Below are positions 56,055-64,000 of a stretch of 64,000 nt of DNA, piece after piece. The DNA is from Duganella callida (GTDB lineage Bacteria > Pseudomonadota > Gammaproteobacteria > Burkholderiales > Burkholderiaceae_D). The first letter of the stretch is position 1. Each line of letters opens with the position of its first letter. Location of the stretch: NCBI RefSeq assembly GCF_004614165.1, contig NZ_SPVG01000023.1:41064-105063 (forward strand), in the 5' to 3' direction. The notes under the pieces were generated by a model. That model worked only from the letters and a program-made list of their open reading frames with translations. It was not told the origin of the DNA and did not search any database. Made by a program: the position numbers and the translations under genes.

Positions 56055-56228
56055 ATGACCACTGTAGTTGAATGTCCGACCTGCGCCGCCAAGGTGGAGT
56101 GGAAGCCGGAAAACAAATATCGCCCGTTCTGCTCGGAACGCTGCAAGAAAATCGACCTGGGCGCCTGGGCCGAGGAAAAATACGTCATCCCCGCCGCGCC
56201 GCCCAAAGACGCCCACGACGAAGAATAA
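56055..56228 (+). CDS. yacG: DNA gyrase inhibitor YacG (zinc finger)
   Basis: 57-residue zinc protein inhibiting DNA gyrase in Escherichia coli. Four cysteines form the site: CPTC (7-10) and CSERC (26-30), with [26 protein letters not shown] matching the family. ATG 56055 starts nine bases after the zapD stop. A long palindromic repeat begins four bases after its stop and separates it from the convergent mutT. Confidence 0.95.
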   Translation: MTTVVECPTCAAKVEWKPENKYRPFCSERCKKIDLGAWAEEKYVIPAAPPKDAHDEE

Positions 56229-56231
56229 CCC

Positions 56232-56288
56232 CTTGGGGACAGACCACGATTTTGCAACGAAGTTGCAAAATCGTGGTCTGTCCCCAAG
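56232..56288. repeat. Palindromic interspersed repeat, copy 2
   Basis: Arms of 27 bases (56232-56258 and 56262-56288) are perfectly complementary with a 3-base loop GAA. The left arm starts CTTGGGGACAGACCACGATT. It is the same family as 12602-12649 and fills the 63-base gap between convergent yacG and mutT, where it could stop transcription from both sides. Confidence 0.9.
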
Positions 56289-56291
56289 TCG

Positions 56292-56687
56292 TTAGATGTA
56301 GCGCACCTGCTCGAGCCACTCCAGCAAGGGGATGGTGGCCGGCAGCAGCGGTTCCACGGCGACCGTGCCCTGCCAGGCAAACGCCTGGCCTTCCAGGCTT
56401 TGCGGCTCTCCCGACCAGTCGCGGCTGATGTAGAAGTGCAGCCGCACGTGGGCGTGCGGGTAGACGTACTCGACGCCGCACCACTCTTCCGCGCTGTGAA
56501 TGGTCAGGCCCAGTTCTTCCACAAATTCGCGTTTCAGGGCGTCCAGGATGGTTTCGCCCGGATCGACCTTCCCGCCGGGGAATTCCCAGTAACCGTCATA
56601 CGGCTTGCCCGCCGGGCGCTGGCCCAGCAGCACATCGCCATTCGGCTTGATCAGCACGCCCACGGCGACATCGACCGGTTTGCTCAT
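56292..56687 (-). CDS. mutT: Nudix hydrolase MutT-like
   Basis: 131-residue 8-oxo-dGTP diphosphatase-type enzyme sanitising the nucleotide pool. The Nudix box is read as GGKVDPGETILDALKREFVEELGL, with all conserved Gly, Glu and Arg-Glu positions present. ATG 56687 overlaps the stop of the DUF815 ATPase gene by four bases. The next gene on the other side (yacG) is convergent across a hairpin repeat. The gene order argJ-ATPase-mutT is common in Burkholderiales. Confidence 0.92.
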   Translation of the reverse strand: MSKPVDVAVGVLIKPNGDVLLGQRPAGKPYDGYWEFPGGKVDPGETILDALKREFVEELGLTIHSAEEWCGVEYVYPHAHVRLHFYISRDWSGEPQSLEGQAFAWQGTVAVEPLLPATIPLLEWLEQVRYI

Positions 56688-57553
56688 GCCAGCCTCCCCG
56701 CGTAATCCTTGGCGAACTGCCACGCCACCCGGCCCGAGCGCGAGCCGCGCTGCAGCGCCCATTGCAGCGCCTCCAGGCGCGCGCCTTCGATCTGCTCGGG
56801 CGTGCAGCCCAGCGAGGCCAGCCAGTGACCGACGATTTCCAGGTAATCGGCCTGCTTGAACGGATAAAAGGTCAGCCACAGGCCGAAACGCTCGGACAGC
56901 GAAATCTTTTCTTCCACCGTCTCGCCCGGATGCAGATCGCCATCCTCGTCATGCTTGTAGCTCATGTTGTCGGACATGCGCTCCGGCAGCAGGTGGCGGC
57001 GGTTGGAGGTGGCGTAGATCAGCACATTGTCCGACTGCGCGGCGATGCTGCCGTCCAGCGCCACCTTCAGCGCCTTGTAGCCGCTCTCGCCTTCCTCGAA
57101 CGACAGGTCGTCGCAGAAGACTACGAAACGCTCCGGCCGCCCCGCCACCAGGTCGACGATATCAGGCAGGTCGGCCAGATCGGCCTTGTCCACTTCGATC
57201 AGACGCAGGCCGTCGGCGGCGAACTGGTTCAGGCAAGCCTTGATCAGCGACGACTTGCCGGTGCCGCGCGCGCCGGTCAGCAGCACGTTGTTGGCCGGCT
57301 TGCCGAGCACGAACTGGCGCGTATTCTTTTCGATCTGCTGTTTCTGCGGACCGATGTGCCGCAGATCGTCCAGCGCGATGCGCGACACGTGCGCCACCGC
57401 CTGCAGGTAGCCCGGCGCGGTGCCGCGCTTGCGCCAGCGGAAGGCGTGACCGCCTTGCCAGTCCGGCTGCTGCCGCGCCGGCGGCAGGATGGCTTCCACG
57501 CGCGCCAGCAGAGCCTCGGCGCGCGCCAGGAATTGTTCGAGGGCCGCCGACAT
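56684..57553 (-). CDS. DUF815-family AAA ATPase
   Basis: 289-residue cytoplasmic ATPase. Walker A is GARGTGKSS, Walker B FVVFCDDLSFEEGE, and sensor-1-like IYATSNRRHLLPE follows. YLQAVAHVSRIALDDLRHIGPQKQQIEKNT precedes the P-loop, as is typical of DUF815. The biochemical role is not established; such genes are constantly paired with argJ and mutT. It follows argJ by one base and overlaps mutT by four, so the three are probably one transcript. Confidence 0.9.
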   Translation of the reverse strand: MSAALEQFLARAEALLARVEAILPPARQQPDWQGGHAFRWRKRGTAPGYLQAVAHVSRIALDDLRHIGPQKQQIEKNTRQFVLGKPANNVLLTGARGTGKSSLIKACLNQFAADGLRLIEVDKADLADLPDIVDLVAGRPERFVVFCDDLSFEEGESGYKALKVALDGSIAAQSDNVLIYATSNRRHLLPERMSDNMSYKHDEDGDLHPGETVEEKISLSERFGLWLTFYPFKQADYLEIVGHWLASLGCTPEQIEGARLEALQWALQRGSRSGRVAWQFAKDYAGRLA

Positions 57554-57554
57554 C

Positions 57555-58793
57555 TTACGAACGGTAGTCGGCGTTGATCGAGACGTAATCGTGCGACAGG
57601 TCGCAGGTGTACACGGTGGCGCTGGCCGCGCCGCGGGCCAGCCTGACGCGCACGGTGATCTCGCTCTGCTTCATCACGCGCTGGCCGTCTTCTTCCTTGT
57701 AGTCCGGATTGCGGCCGCCGTTCTTGGCCACCCACACGTCATCCAGGTAGAGGTTCAGTTTGGATACATCCAGATCATCCACGCCGGCATAGCCGATCGC
57801 CGCCAGGATGCGGCCCAGGTTGGGATCGGAGGCGAAGAAGGCGGTCTTGACCAGCGGCGAGTGGCCGATCGAGTAGGCGATCTTGCGGCACTCTTCCACG
57901 CTGGCGCCCTCTTCCACGATGATGCTCATGAACTTGGTCGCGCCTTCGCCGTCGCGCACGATGGCCTGGGCCAGGAACAGCGCCAGCTCGGTCACCGCGT
58001 CGCGCAGCTGTGCGTATTCCGGCTGCTCCACCGAGCTGATTGCCAGCGTACCGGCGCCGGTGGCGATCAGCATGAACGAATCGTTGGTCGAGGTGTCGCC
58101 GTCGATGGTGATGCAGTTGAACGAATGGTTGGCCGCGTGTTTGACCAGCTCATCCAGCACCGGCTGCGCCACCTTGGCGTCGAGCGCCAGGTAACCCAAC
58201 ATGGTCGCCATGTTCGGCTTGATCATGCCGGCGCCTTTCGAGATACCGGTCATGGTCACGCTGTGGCCGCCGATGGTGACGGTGCGCGAGCCGGCCTTCG
58301 GCTGGGTATCGGTGGTCATGATGGCTTCGGCCGCGTTGTACCAGTTATCGGCCTTCAGGCCGGCGATGGCTTGCGGCAGGCCGGCGATGACTTTCGCCGC
58401 GGGCAGCGGCTCCAGGATCACGCCGGTCGAAAACGGCAGGATCTGCGCCGCGTCCACGCCCAGCTGCGACGCCAGCGCGCTGCAGGTCTGGTTCGCCAGC
58501 GACAAGCCCAGCTCGCCAGTGCCGGCGTTGGCGTTGCCGGTATTGACCAGCAGCGCGGCGATCGGCTTGCCGCTGGTTTTGGCGGCCTGCAGATGGGCCT
58601 TGGCGATCTGCACCGGCGCGGCGCAGAAGCGGTTCAGGGTGAACACGCCGGCCACGGTGGCGGTCGGCGCCAGCTTCATCACCAGCACATCCTTGCGGTT
58701 CGGCTTCTTGATACCGGCTTCGGCAAAGCCGATTTCTACCCCGGCGACGGGCTTCAGTTCGGAGGCAATGGGCAGAGGGGAATTGACGGCCAT
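57555..58793 (-). CDS. argJ: Bifunctional glutamate N-acetyltransferase / ornithine acetyltransferase
   Basis: 412-residue precursor of the self-cleaving arginine-biosynthesis enzyme that recycles acetyl from N-acetylornithine. The autocleavage site is the Thr of [15 protein letters not shown], where the N-terminal (alpha) and C-terminal (beta) chains part. Other marks are [13 protein letters not shown] and DGEGATKFM. The cytoplasmic chain starts [30 protein letters not shown]. It opens the argJ-ATPase-mutT operon. Confidence 0.96.
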   Translation of the reverse strand: MAVNSPLPIASELKPVAGVEIGFAEAGIKKPNRKDVLVMKLAPTATVAGVFTLNRFCAAPVQIAKAHLQAAKTSGKPIAALLVNTGNANAGTGELGLSLANQTCSALASQLGVDAAQILPFSTGVILEPLPAAKVIAGLPQAIAGLKADNWYNAAEAIMTTDTQPKAGSRTVTIGGHSVTMTGISKGAGMIKPNMATMLGYLALDAKVAQPVLDELVKHAANHSFNCITIDGDTSTNDSFMLIATGAGTLAISSVEQPEYAQLRDAVTELALFLAQAIVRDGEGATKFMSIIVEEGASVEECRKIAYSIGHSPLVKTAFFASDPNLGRILAAIGYAGVDDLDVSKLNLYLDDVWVAKNGGRNPDYKEEDGQRVMKQSEITVRVRLARGAASATVYTCDLSHDYVSINADYRS

Positions 58794-59131
58794 ATTCGTG
58801 ATCTCGTGGGTGGAAAGAGGGAGCCGCTATTGTAATGCCTGACACGCGCACTGCGCGGTTTGTGACTTGCGGTACGCGTGGCAAACTTTCGCATTGATCA
58901 AAAAGCTACTGTAGCGATACCGTACAACTTGTTGTTTTCACGCGCTTTTTTGCGCAAAAGCCACAAAACTTTAGAACCTTGTTTCAGATTCCGCGCGGTT
59001 TAACGTTTTCTCATTTCATGCTGTATGGAAATTAGTCTAGGGTAACAACCAATGCCCAATCCCCGCATTACAAGAGACAACAAAGACGGCATAACCGTCT
59101 GACCACAACAACCCCCAAGGACTACCACCAC
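58794..59131. other. Intergenic region between argJ and porin gene (338 bp)
   Basis: No gene is seen. It should carry the divergent argJ and porin promoters. A TTGATC at 58894-58899 could be a -35 element for the porin, though its -10 partner is weak. A small hairpin AGACGG/CCGTCT (59084-59100) lies in the porin leader, and the ribosome-binding region AAGGA precedes ATG 59132. Confidence 0.6.
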
Positions 59132-60346
59132 ATGAAAAAGCAACTTTTAGTCGCTGCTGTAATGGCGGCTGCCGCCGCTATGGCGCACGCCGGTTCTCTC
59201 GACCAGGGCAACCTGAGCATCAGCGGCTTCGGCACGCTGGGCGTCGCCAAGAGTAATACCGACCAAGCCCAGTTCGCCCGTTACAATCAGGCCGAAGGCG
59301 TGGGCGACAGTGTCCGCCTGGGTCTGGATACCAACCTGGGCCTGCAGGCCACCTATAAAATCAACGACTGGCTGTCCGGCACCGCGCAGGTGCTGACCCG
59401 CAAGAACACCAGCCCCAACTTCAGCACCGACCTGACCTGGGCCTTCCTCAAGGCGCGCATCAACGATGAAATCTCGGTGCGCGTGGGCCGCGTGGTGGTG
59501 CCGACCTTCCTGATTTCCGATTACCAGAACGTCGGCTATGCCAACACCATGATGCGTCCGCCGATCGAGATGTACGGCCAGGCTCCGATCGAAAACTCGG
59601 ACGGCGCCGACATCAACTACCAGCACGCCTTCGGCGACCTCAACTTCACGGCCCAGGCTTTCGTCGGCGTCAGCCGCGGCAAGCTGTTCGTGTCGTCGGG
59701 TTCCGGCTCGACCGCCACCTACCGCGCACCGGACGCCGGCATCAGCCTGTCCGGCGAATACGGTCCGTTCATGGTCCGCGTGGCGCATGCGCGCGCCGAC
59801 ATGACCATCAACGACCTGCAACCGATCAACAGTCTGACCAGCACGCTGACCAGCGTCGGCTTCGCCCAGCTGGGCAAGGACCTCGGCTTCAACGATGGCA
59901 AGAAAGTCGCCTTCACCTCGGTCGGCGGCACCATGGACTGGAACAACATCGTGGCCCAGGCCGAATACGCCCAGCGCCGCGCCAAGGAACCGGTCTACCT
60001 GGCCGACACCAACGCCTGGTACGCCATGGTCGGCTACCGCATCGGCCAGTTCCTGCCGTACTACGCCCACGCCTCGTCCAAGGGCGCAGGCAGCAGCGTG
60101 AGCGTGCCATCGGCGCTGGCCAAGGTGCCGACGCTGAACGCGGCCGTCACCGGCCTGCTGACCTCGTCGCAACAGAGCAGCGACCTGATCGGCGTGCGCT
60201 GGGACTTCGCCAAGTCGCTGGCCCTGAAAGTGCAGGTCGACCGCGTCAAGCCGGAAGCCAAGTCGGGCTGGCTGATCCACACCCCGGCCGCCGGCTACAA
60301 CAAGGACGTCACCGTCGTTGCCGCCGGCCTGGACTTCGTATTCTGA
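59132..60346 (+). CDS. Outer-membrane porin-like beta-barrel protein
   Basis: 404-residue exported protein. The signal peptide (about 1-20) ends AMAHA|G, followed by SLDQGNLSISGFGTLGV, a typical barrel start. Alternating polar/aromatic strands run throughout and the chain ends GLDFVF with the terminal Phe needed for barrel assembly. It fits the general family of proteobacterial porins without a clear substrate class. It lies 16 bases ahead of a PstS-like gene and then a histidine kinase, suggesting a sensing and uptake unit for a small solute. Confidence 0.88.
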   Translation: MKKQLLVAAVMAAAAAMAHAGSLDQGNLSISGFGTLGVAKSNTDQAQFARYNQAEGVGDSVRLGLDTNLGLQATYKINDWLSGTAQVLTRKNTSPNFSTDLTWAFLKARINDEISVRVGRVVVPTFLISDYQNVGYANTMMRPPIEMYGQAPIENSDGADINYQHAFGDLNFTAQAFVGVSRGKLFVSSGSGSTATYRAPDAGISLSGEYGPFMVRVAHARADMTINDLQPINSLTSTLTSVGFAQLGKDLGFNDGKKVAFTSVGGTMDWNNIVAQAEYAQRRAKEPVYLADTNAWYAMVGYRIGQFLPYYAHASSKGAGSSVSVPSALAKVPTLNAAVTGLLTSSQQSSDLIGVRWDFAKSLALKVQVDRVKPEAKSGWLIHTPAAGYNKDVTVVAAGLDFVF

Positions 60347-60362
60347 TGGGGAGACGATAAAA

Positions 60363-60770
60363 ATGAAAAAAATCCTGAGTGCATTGATCCTGGCGGCCCT
60401 GGGTGGCGCGCTGCTGCCCGCGTCGGCGGAAATCGTCGTCATCGTCAGCAAGCAGAACCCGGCCACGCGCATGTTTTCGGAACAGGCGTCGCAATTCTTC
60501 CTGGGTAAATCCAACCTGTTCACGCCGGTCGACCAGGCCGACGGCTCGCCGATCCGCAACGAGTTTTACAAGAAGGTGGCGGACAAGGACGCGGCCCAGG
60601 TGAAAGCCCTGTGGTCCAAGCTGGTGTTCACCGGCAAGGCCACGCCGCCCAAGGAATATCCGAACAGCGCTGACGTGAAGAAAGCAGTTGCTGCCGATCC
60701 CAAGGCAATCGGGTATATTGACAAGTCGGCAGTTGACGATACCGTCAAAGTGATCCTGACCCTGCCTTAA
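60363..60770 (+). CDS. Short PstS-like periplasmic substrate-binding protein
   Basis: 135 residues with signal peptide (about 1-22, ending PASA|E), then IVVIVSKQNPATRMFSEQASQFFLGKSN and a tail AADPKAIGYIDKSAVDDTVKVIL. These resemble one lobe of phosphate-binding PstS proteins. At about 110 mature residues it is far shorter than PstS (about 320), so it is a small relative and not a complete binder. ATG 60363 is chosen for the signal peptide. It is preceded by the porin and followed by a hairpin and a kinase gene; it may present a ligand to the kinase. Confidence 0.85.
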   Translation: MKKILSALILAALGGALLPASAEIVVIVSKQNPATRMFSEQASQFFLGKSNLFTPVDQADGSPIRNEFYKKVADKDAAQVKALWSKLVFTGKATPPKEYPNSADVKKAVAADPKAIGYIDKSAVDDTVKVILTLP

Positions 60771-60784
60771 CGCCAGTTGGTCCA

Positions 60785-60811
60785 CCCCGCCATCCGCACC
60801 GGATGGCGGGG
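60785..60811 (+). repeat. GC-rich hairpin between PstS-like and kinase genes
   Basis: CCCCGCCATCCG (60785-60796) pairs perfectly with CGGATGGCGGGG (60800-60811) around CAC. No T-run follows. It could protect the upstream mRNA or reduce kinase expression compared with porin and binding protein. Confidence 0.6.
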
Positions 60812-60849
60812 GCGTACGCTCCTGGCATCGCCCATGAGGAGAGTACGTT

Positions 60850-62841
60850 TTGAGCTTGTCGCTACGCGCGAAATTTCTGATGCTGAGCGCCGTGATCCAG
60901 GCGCTGGTGGTCGGCCTGCTGATCTGGAACAGCCTGCGGCTGATGAACCACGCGGTGCACACCAATGCCGAACGGGTCGCACAGGAATACGCGGTCACGC
61001 TCAACCTCTCCCTCAGTCCGTACGCCACGCGCGGCCGCCTGCCCGAGCTGACCGGCCACCTCGCCGAGATGCTGGCCGATCCGGACGACAGCTATCTGCG
61101 CTATCTCGCCATCCTCGACGAGCAGGAACGTCCCATCATCGAAGTCGGCCGGCGCGACATGCCGCTGCCGGCCGTGCTGCGCAGCGCCGCCGCCGCCAGC
61201 TACAAGGGTGTGCGCACCGTGATCGACGGCGCCACCCTGCACGCGCGCTCGCCGCTGCTGCTGGCCGACAACCGCGTCGGCAGCATCAATTTCGGCCTCA
61301 GCACCAAAGATCTGAAGCAGGCGCGCGACGAAGTGATGATGCAGGGCAGCGCCATCGCGCTGATCGGCTTCGCCTTGGGCGTGCTGATGTTTTACGTGTT
61401 CACCCATGGCATCGGCAAACGCCTGCAGGCGCTGACCGGGCAGGCGCAGCAGGTGGCGCTGGGCGATTACAGCGAGGCGCTGCCGGTGCGCGGCACCGAC
61501 GAAATCGCCCTGTTTGCGCGCACGCTGAACGCCATGAGCGAGGCCATGCGCGAGCGCATCGCCCGGCTGGAGCAGTCCGAACACCGGCTGTCGGAATCGG
61601 AGGCGCGCTTCAAGACCCTGTTCGAGATGGCGCCGCTGCCGCTCACCGTGTCCGACCGCGATGGCCACATCATGGCCGCCAACCGCGCGCTGCGCGCCAC
61701 CTTCGGCCCGGCCGCCGACAACCTGATCGGCAAGCGCAGCGACCAGGTGCCGTTCTGGGCCAGCCCGCTGGAACGCCAGCGCATCTGGAAAATGTACCGC
61801 GACGAGGGCGCGGTGCAAGGCGCGGTGGCCGGCGTGCTGCTGCCAGACGGCAGCGTCGGCAGCGTGGCGATCTGGTCGTCGTCGCTGACGCTGGACGGCA
61901 ATCCCGCCATCATCTGGGCGTTGCTGGACCTCACCGAGGAACTCAACGCCAAGCGCGAACTGAAAGAGCTGAACACCTCGCTGGAAACCCGCGTGCGCGA
62001 ACGCTCGGCCGCGCTGGAGCGTGCCAACGCCGATCTCAGCGCGGCGCTGCAGACGCTGCAGCACACCCAGCACGAACTGCTGGCGTCGGAAAAGATGGCG
62101 TCGCTGGGCTCGCTGGTGGCCGGCATTGCGCATGAGCTCAACACGCCGATCGGCAACAGCCTGCTGGCCTCGACCGCGCTGCGCGACCGCGTGAGCGAAT
62201 TCGACGCGCGCATGGCCGCGGGCGCACTGCGCCGCTCCGAGCTGAGCGCGCACCTGGAGGAAGTGCGCACGGCCAGCGAGCTGATCTCAGGCTCGCTGCA
62301 CAAGGCGGCCGAGCTGATCTCGTCGTTCAAGCAGATCGCGGTGGACCAGACCAACGACCAGCGCCGCGCGTTCGACCTGCGCGCCGCGGTGCAGGACACC
62401 ATCGCCACCTACATGCCGCGCCTGCGCCGGGTGCCGTGCGAGGTAGTGCTCGAGATCCCGCCGGGCGTGATGTTCGATTCCTATCCGGGCAGCTTGTACC
62501 AGATCCTGAACAACCTGATCACCAACGCCCTGGCGCATGCGTTCGACAGCCGCCAGGGCGGCACCATCCGCATCCGCGCGCAGATCACCTACGACGACAT
62601 TGTCGAGCTCAGCTTCAGCGACGATGGCTGCGGCATGATCGACGACGTGCTCAAGCGTGTGTTCGATCCCTTCTTCACCACCAAGATGGGCCAGGGCGGC
62701 ACCGGGCTGGGCATGAATATCGTGTATAACATTGTCACCGGCGTGCTGGGCGGGCGCATCGCCATCGAATCCGCGCCGGGCGCCGGCACTACCGTGCGCA
62801 TGCTGCTGCCGCGCGTGGCGCCGCAGCGCGAGACTAAATAA
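60850..62841 (+). CDS. Membrane sensor histidine kinase (HAMP, PAS, HisKA, HATPase)
   Basis: 663-residue inner-membrane kinase. A first membrane segment (about 10-27) is followed by a periplasmic sensor region of about 130 residues, a second segment (about 165-183), HAMP, a PAS domain (ESEARFKTLFEMAPLPLTVSDRDGHIMAANRAL) and a coiled coil. The acceptor histidine is in AGIAHELNTPIGNSL. The ATPase shows NNLITNALAHAF, FSDDGCGM and GGTGLGMNIVYNIV. The start is TTG 60850, with GAGGAGAG upstream at the right distance. No response regulator is encoded in the window. Position suggests that it senses what the porin and binding protein handle. Confidence 0.9.
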   Translation: MSLSLRAKFLMLSAVIQALVVGLLIWNSLRLMNHAVHTNAERVAQEYAVTLNLSLSPYATRGRLPELTGHLAEMLADPDDSYLRYLAILDEQERPIIEVGRRDMPLPAVLRSAAAASYKGVRTVIDGATLHARSPLLLADNRVGSINFGLSTKDLKQARDEVMMQGSAIALIGFALGVLMFYVFTHGIGKRLQALTGQAQQVALGDYSEALPVRGTDEIALFARTLNAMSEAMRERIARLEQSEHRLSESEARFKTLFEMAPLPLTVSDRDGHIMAANRALRATFGPAADNLIGKRSDQVPFWASPLERQRIWKMYRDEGAVQGAVAGVLLPDGSVGSVAIWSSSLTLDGNPAIIWALLDLTEELNAKRELKELNTSLETRVRERSAALERANADLSAALQTLQHTQHELLASEKMASLGSLVAGIAHELNTPIGNSLLASTALRDRVSEFDARMAAGALRRSELSAHLEEVRTASELISGSLHKAAELISSFKQIAVDQTNDQRRAFDLRAAVQDTIATYMPRLRRVPCEVVLEIPPGVMFDSYPGSLYQILNNLITNALAHAFDSRQGGTIRIRAQITYDDIVELSFSDDGCGMIDDVLKRVFDPFFTTKMGQGGTGLGMNIVYNIVTGVLGGRIAIESAPGAGTTVRMLLPRVAPQRETK

Positions 62842-62921
62842 GTTATCTTTGGTAAACTGGCCCATCGCTGGGCCGGCCGGCCGCGGCGCAATCCGCATCG
62901 CAGGGTGCAACTGGAGCGTAC

Positions 62922-63629
62922 ATGGTCCCTACAATTATTTTCCCCTCGATGAATCCGGAACTGTGTGCGTTTGCGCGCGCCTTCATTCCGCCCGAGTGGC
63001 CGGTGATCGTCAAGGACGGCAACCCCGAGCGCCATTTCGACGAGCTCAAGACGCTCGACATCCAGACCAAGTGGGCCGTCAACGTCGACGAGGATTGCTT
63101 CGTCATCAACCCGCAGGCGATCGTGGAGCTGATCGCCCACATGGAAGCATCGGGCTACGACACGGCCGCGATCCAGGACGGCGCCAGCAACCTGCGCGCC
63201 CATAACCCGGTGATGTTCAACCCGTTCTTCTTCGTGTTCAACGTCGCCAAAGTCCAGGCGGTGCCCAAGGTCACCACCGACATCCCGACCATGGTGGCCA
63301 CCAGCCGTCAGTTCGCGCCGCTGCAGCGCTACTTCGATCTGCCGTTCGAGTTCGACGGTTTCGAACCATACTACCCGTTCTTCACCGACCTGCTGCTGGC
63401 CGGCCTGCGGCCGCTGTTCCTGAACAACCATGCCTGGGAAGCCTTCGACCCGGCCCCGACCGGTCTGGGCAAGCCAAGCATCGTGCTCGACGAACGCGGC
63501 AACGAACTGTGCATCCACGCCTGGTATTCGCGCCTGTACCACGAGCCGGTGGTGCGCGCGCGCCTGGACGCCTGCATCCGCTACGCCTACGACCAGCGCC
63601 GCAAACTGCTGGGCCTGCCGCCAGCATGA
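62922..63629 (+). CDS. Conserved hypothetical protein
   Basis: 235-residue soluble protein, not recognised with confidence. It has no signal peptide or membrane segment. The segment KWAVNVDEDCFVINPQAIVELIAHME has a DxD-like VDEDCF that recalls nucleotide-sugar-binding glycosyltransferases, and NPFFFVFN and HAWYSRLYHEPVVRARLD follow. It ends in an ATGA overlap with the HAD phosphatase gene, so the two are probably translated together. A glycosyltransferase-like or sugar-handling role is a guess. Confidence 0.75.
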   Translation: MVPTIIFPSMNPELCAFARAFIPPEWPVIVKDGNPERHFDELKTLDIQTKWAVNVDEDCFVINPQAIVELIAHMEASGYDTAAIQDGASNLRAHNPVMFNPFFFVFNVAKVQAVPKVTTDIPTMVATSRQFAPLQRYFDLPFEFDGFEPYYPFFTDLLLAGLRPLFLNNHAWEAFDPAPTGLGKPSIVLDERGNELCIHAWYSRLYHEPVVRARLDACIRYAYDQRRKLLGLPPA

Positions 63630-64000
63630 GCCAGGTCAGCACCGTCTCGCTGCCCGGGCGCGGCTTCGACGCCTTCCTGTTCGACATGGACGGCACCATC
63701 CTCACCTCGATCAAATCGGCCGAACGCGTGTGGGGCATCTGGGCCGCCGCCCACGGGCTGGACGTGCAGAAGTTCCTGCCCACCATCCACGGCAAGCGTT
63801 CCGAAGACACCGTGCGCGCGCAGAACCTGCCGGGCATCGATCCGGTGGTGGAAGCGCAGCGCATCACCCTGGCCGAAATCAACGACGTCGACGGTATCGA
63901 CGCCATCACCGGCGTGGCCGACTTCCTGGCCAGTCTGCCGGCGGGGCGCTGGGCCATCGTCACCTCCGCGCCGCGCCGGCTGGCGGCCGCGCGCATCGCC
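63626..64000 (+). CDS. HAD-family phosphatase, N-terminal part (3' end cut by window)
   Basis: 125 residues are visible and the frame stays open to the window edge. HAD motif I is FDAFLFDMDGTIL (nucleophile and acid/base Asp), with cap-domain helices following and motif II in PAGRWAIVTSAPRR. HGKRSEDTV and GVADFLASL fit the beta-phosphoglucomutase/sugar-phosphatase subgroup. It overlaps the hypothetical gene before it by four bases. Substrate and full length are unknown. Confidence 0.88.
   Translation, partial: MSQVSTVSLPGRGFDAFLFDMDGTILTSIKSAERVWGIWAAAHGLDVQKFLPTIHGKRSEDTVRAQNLPGIDPVVEAQRITLAEINDVDGIDAITGVADFLASLPAGRWAIVTSAPRRLAAARIA

Overview
The window is about 64 kb of GC-rich, gene-dense chromosomal DNA from a Gram-negative betaproteobacterium, most likely Burkholderiales, family Oxalobacteraceae (Massilia/Duganella/Janthinobacterium-like). 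This is inferred from the pilB-pilC...pilD-coaE-zapD-yacG-mutT-argJ order, the large TonB-dependent receptors, the porin type, and a 'GGGGACAGACCACG' palindromic repeat. I know this repeat type from that family; no search was run. No rRNA, tRNA, CRISPR, integrase or IS element was found. Fifty-two coding regions are called, two cut by the window edges (psuG at the left, a HAD phosphatase at the right).

Region 1 (1-30 kb) is dominated by nucleic-acid and purine use. It opens with the end of pseudouridine-phosphate glycosidase and a LysR regulator. Next, on the minus strand, come a DUF969/DUF979/pyrrolidone-carboxylate-peptidase group and a TonB receptor. A plus-strand BMP-type nucleoside ABC importer follows (7.6-12.2 kb). 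A minus-strand set encodes secreted 5'-nucleotidase, phospholipase D-like protein, S1/P1 nuclease and cytochrome c, and is followed by a giant Oar-like TonB receptor. A six-gene minus-strand operon (puuE-xdhA-xdhB-xdhC-guaD-ada; 29.6 to 20.8 kb) faces uraH across a short divergent promoter. Together these could take extracellular nucleic acid to nucleotides, nucleosides, purine bases, urate and allantoin. Urate oxidase, OHCU decarboxylase and a nucleoside-cleaving enzyme are not in the window.

Region 2 (30-34.8 kb) holds a TPR-methyltransferase, two small poorly characterised proteins, an APH(3')-like kinase and a CorC-type CBS transporter.

Region 3 (34.9-58.8 kb) is the type IV pilus/housekeeping block pilB-pilC ... 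pilD-coaE-zapD-yacG, then mutT, a DUF815 ATPase and argJ on the other strand. Between pilC and pilD lies about 15.8 kb of other genes. These are a partial type VI secretion locus (tssK, tssF, tssG, vgrG with a C-terminal transthyretin-like domain, a Tle5-type phospholipase D effector, an AT-richer Sel1-like putative immunity gene, and PAAR). A D-tartrate module follows (LysR, D-tartrate dehydratase, DctA), then a small histidine kinase.

Region 4 (58.8-64 kb) holds a porin, a short PstS-like periplasmic protein and a PAS/HAMP histidine kinase in one plus-strand run, then an unrecognised protein overlapping a HAD phosphatase.

Two long perfect hairpins of one repeat family (12602-12649 and 56232-56288) lie between genes. 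Several short inverted repeats in promoters are candidate operators. All functional calls rest on reading motifs by eye and on family knowledge; no database search was possible.
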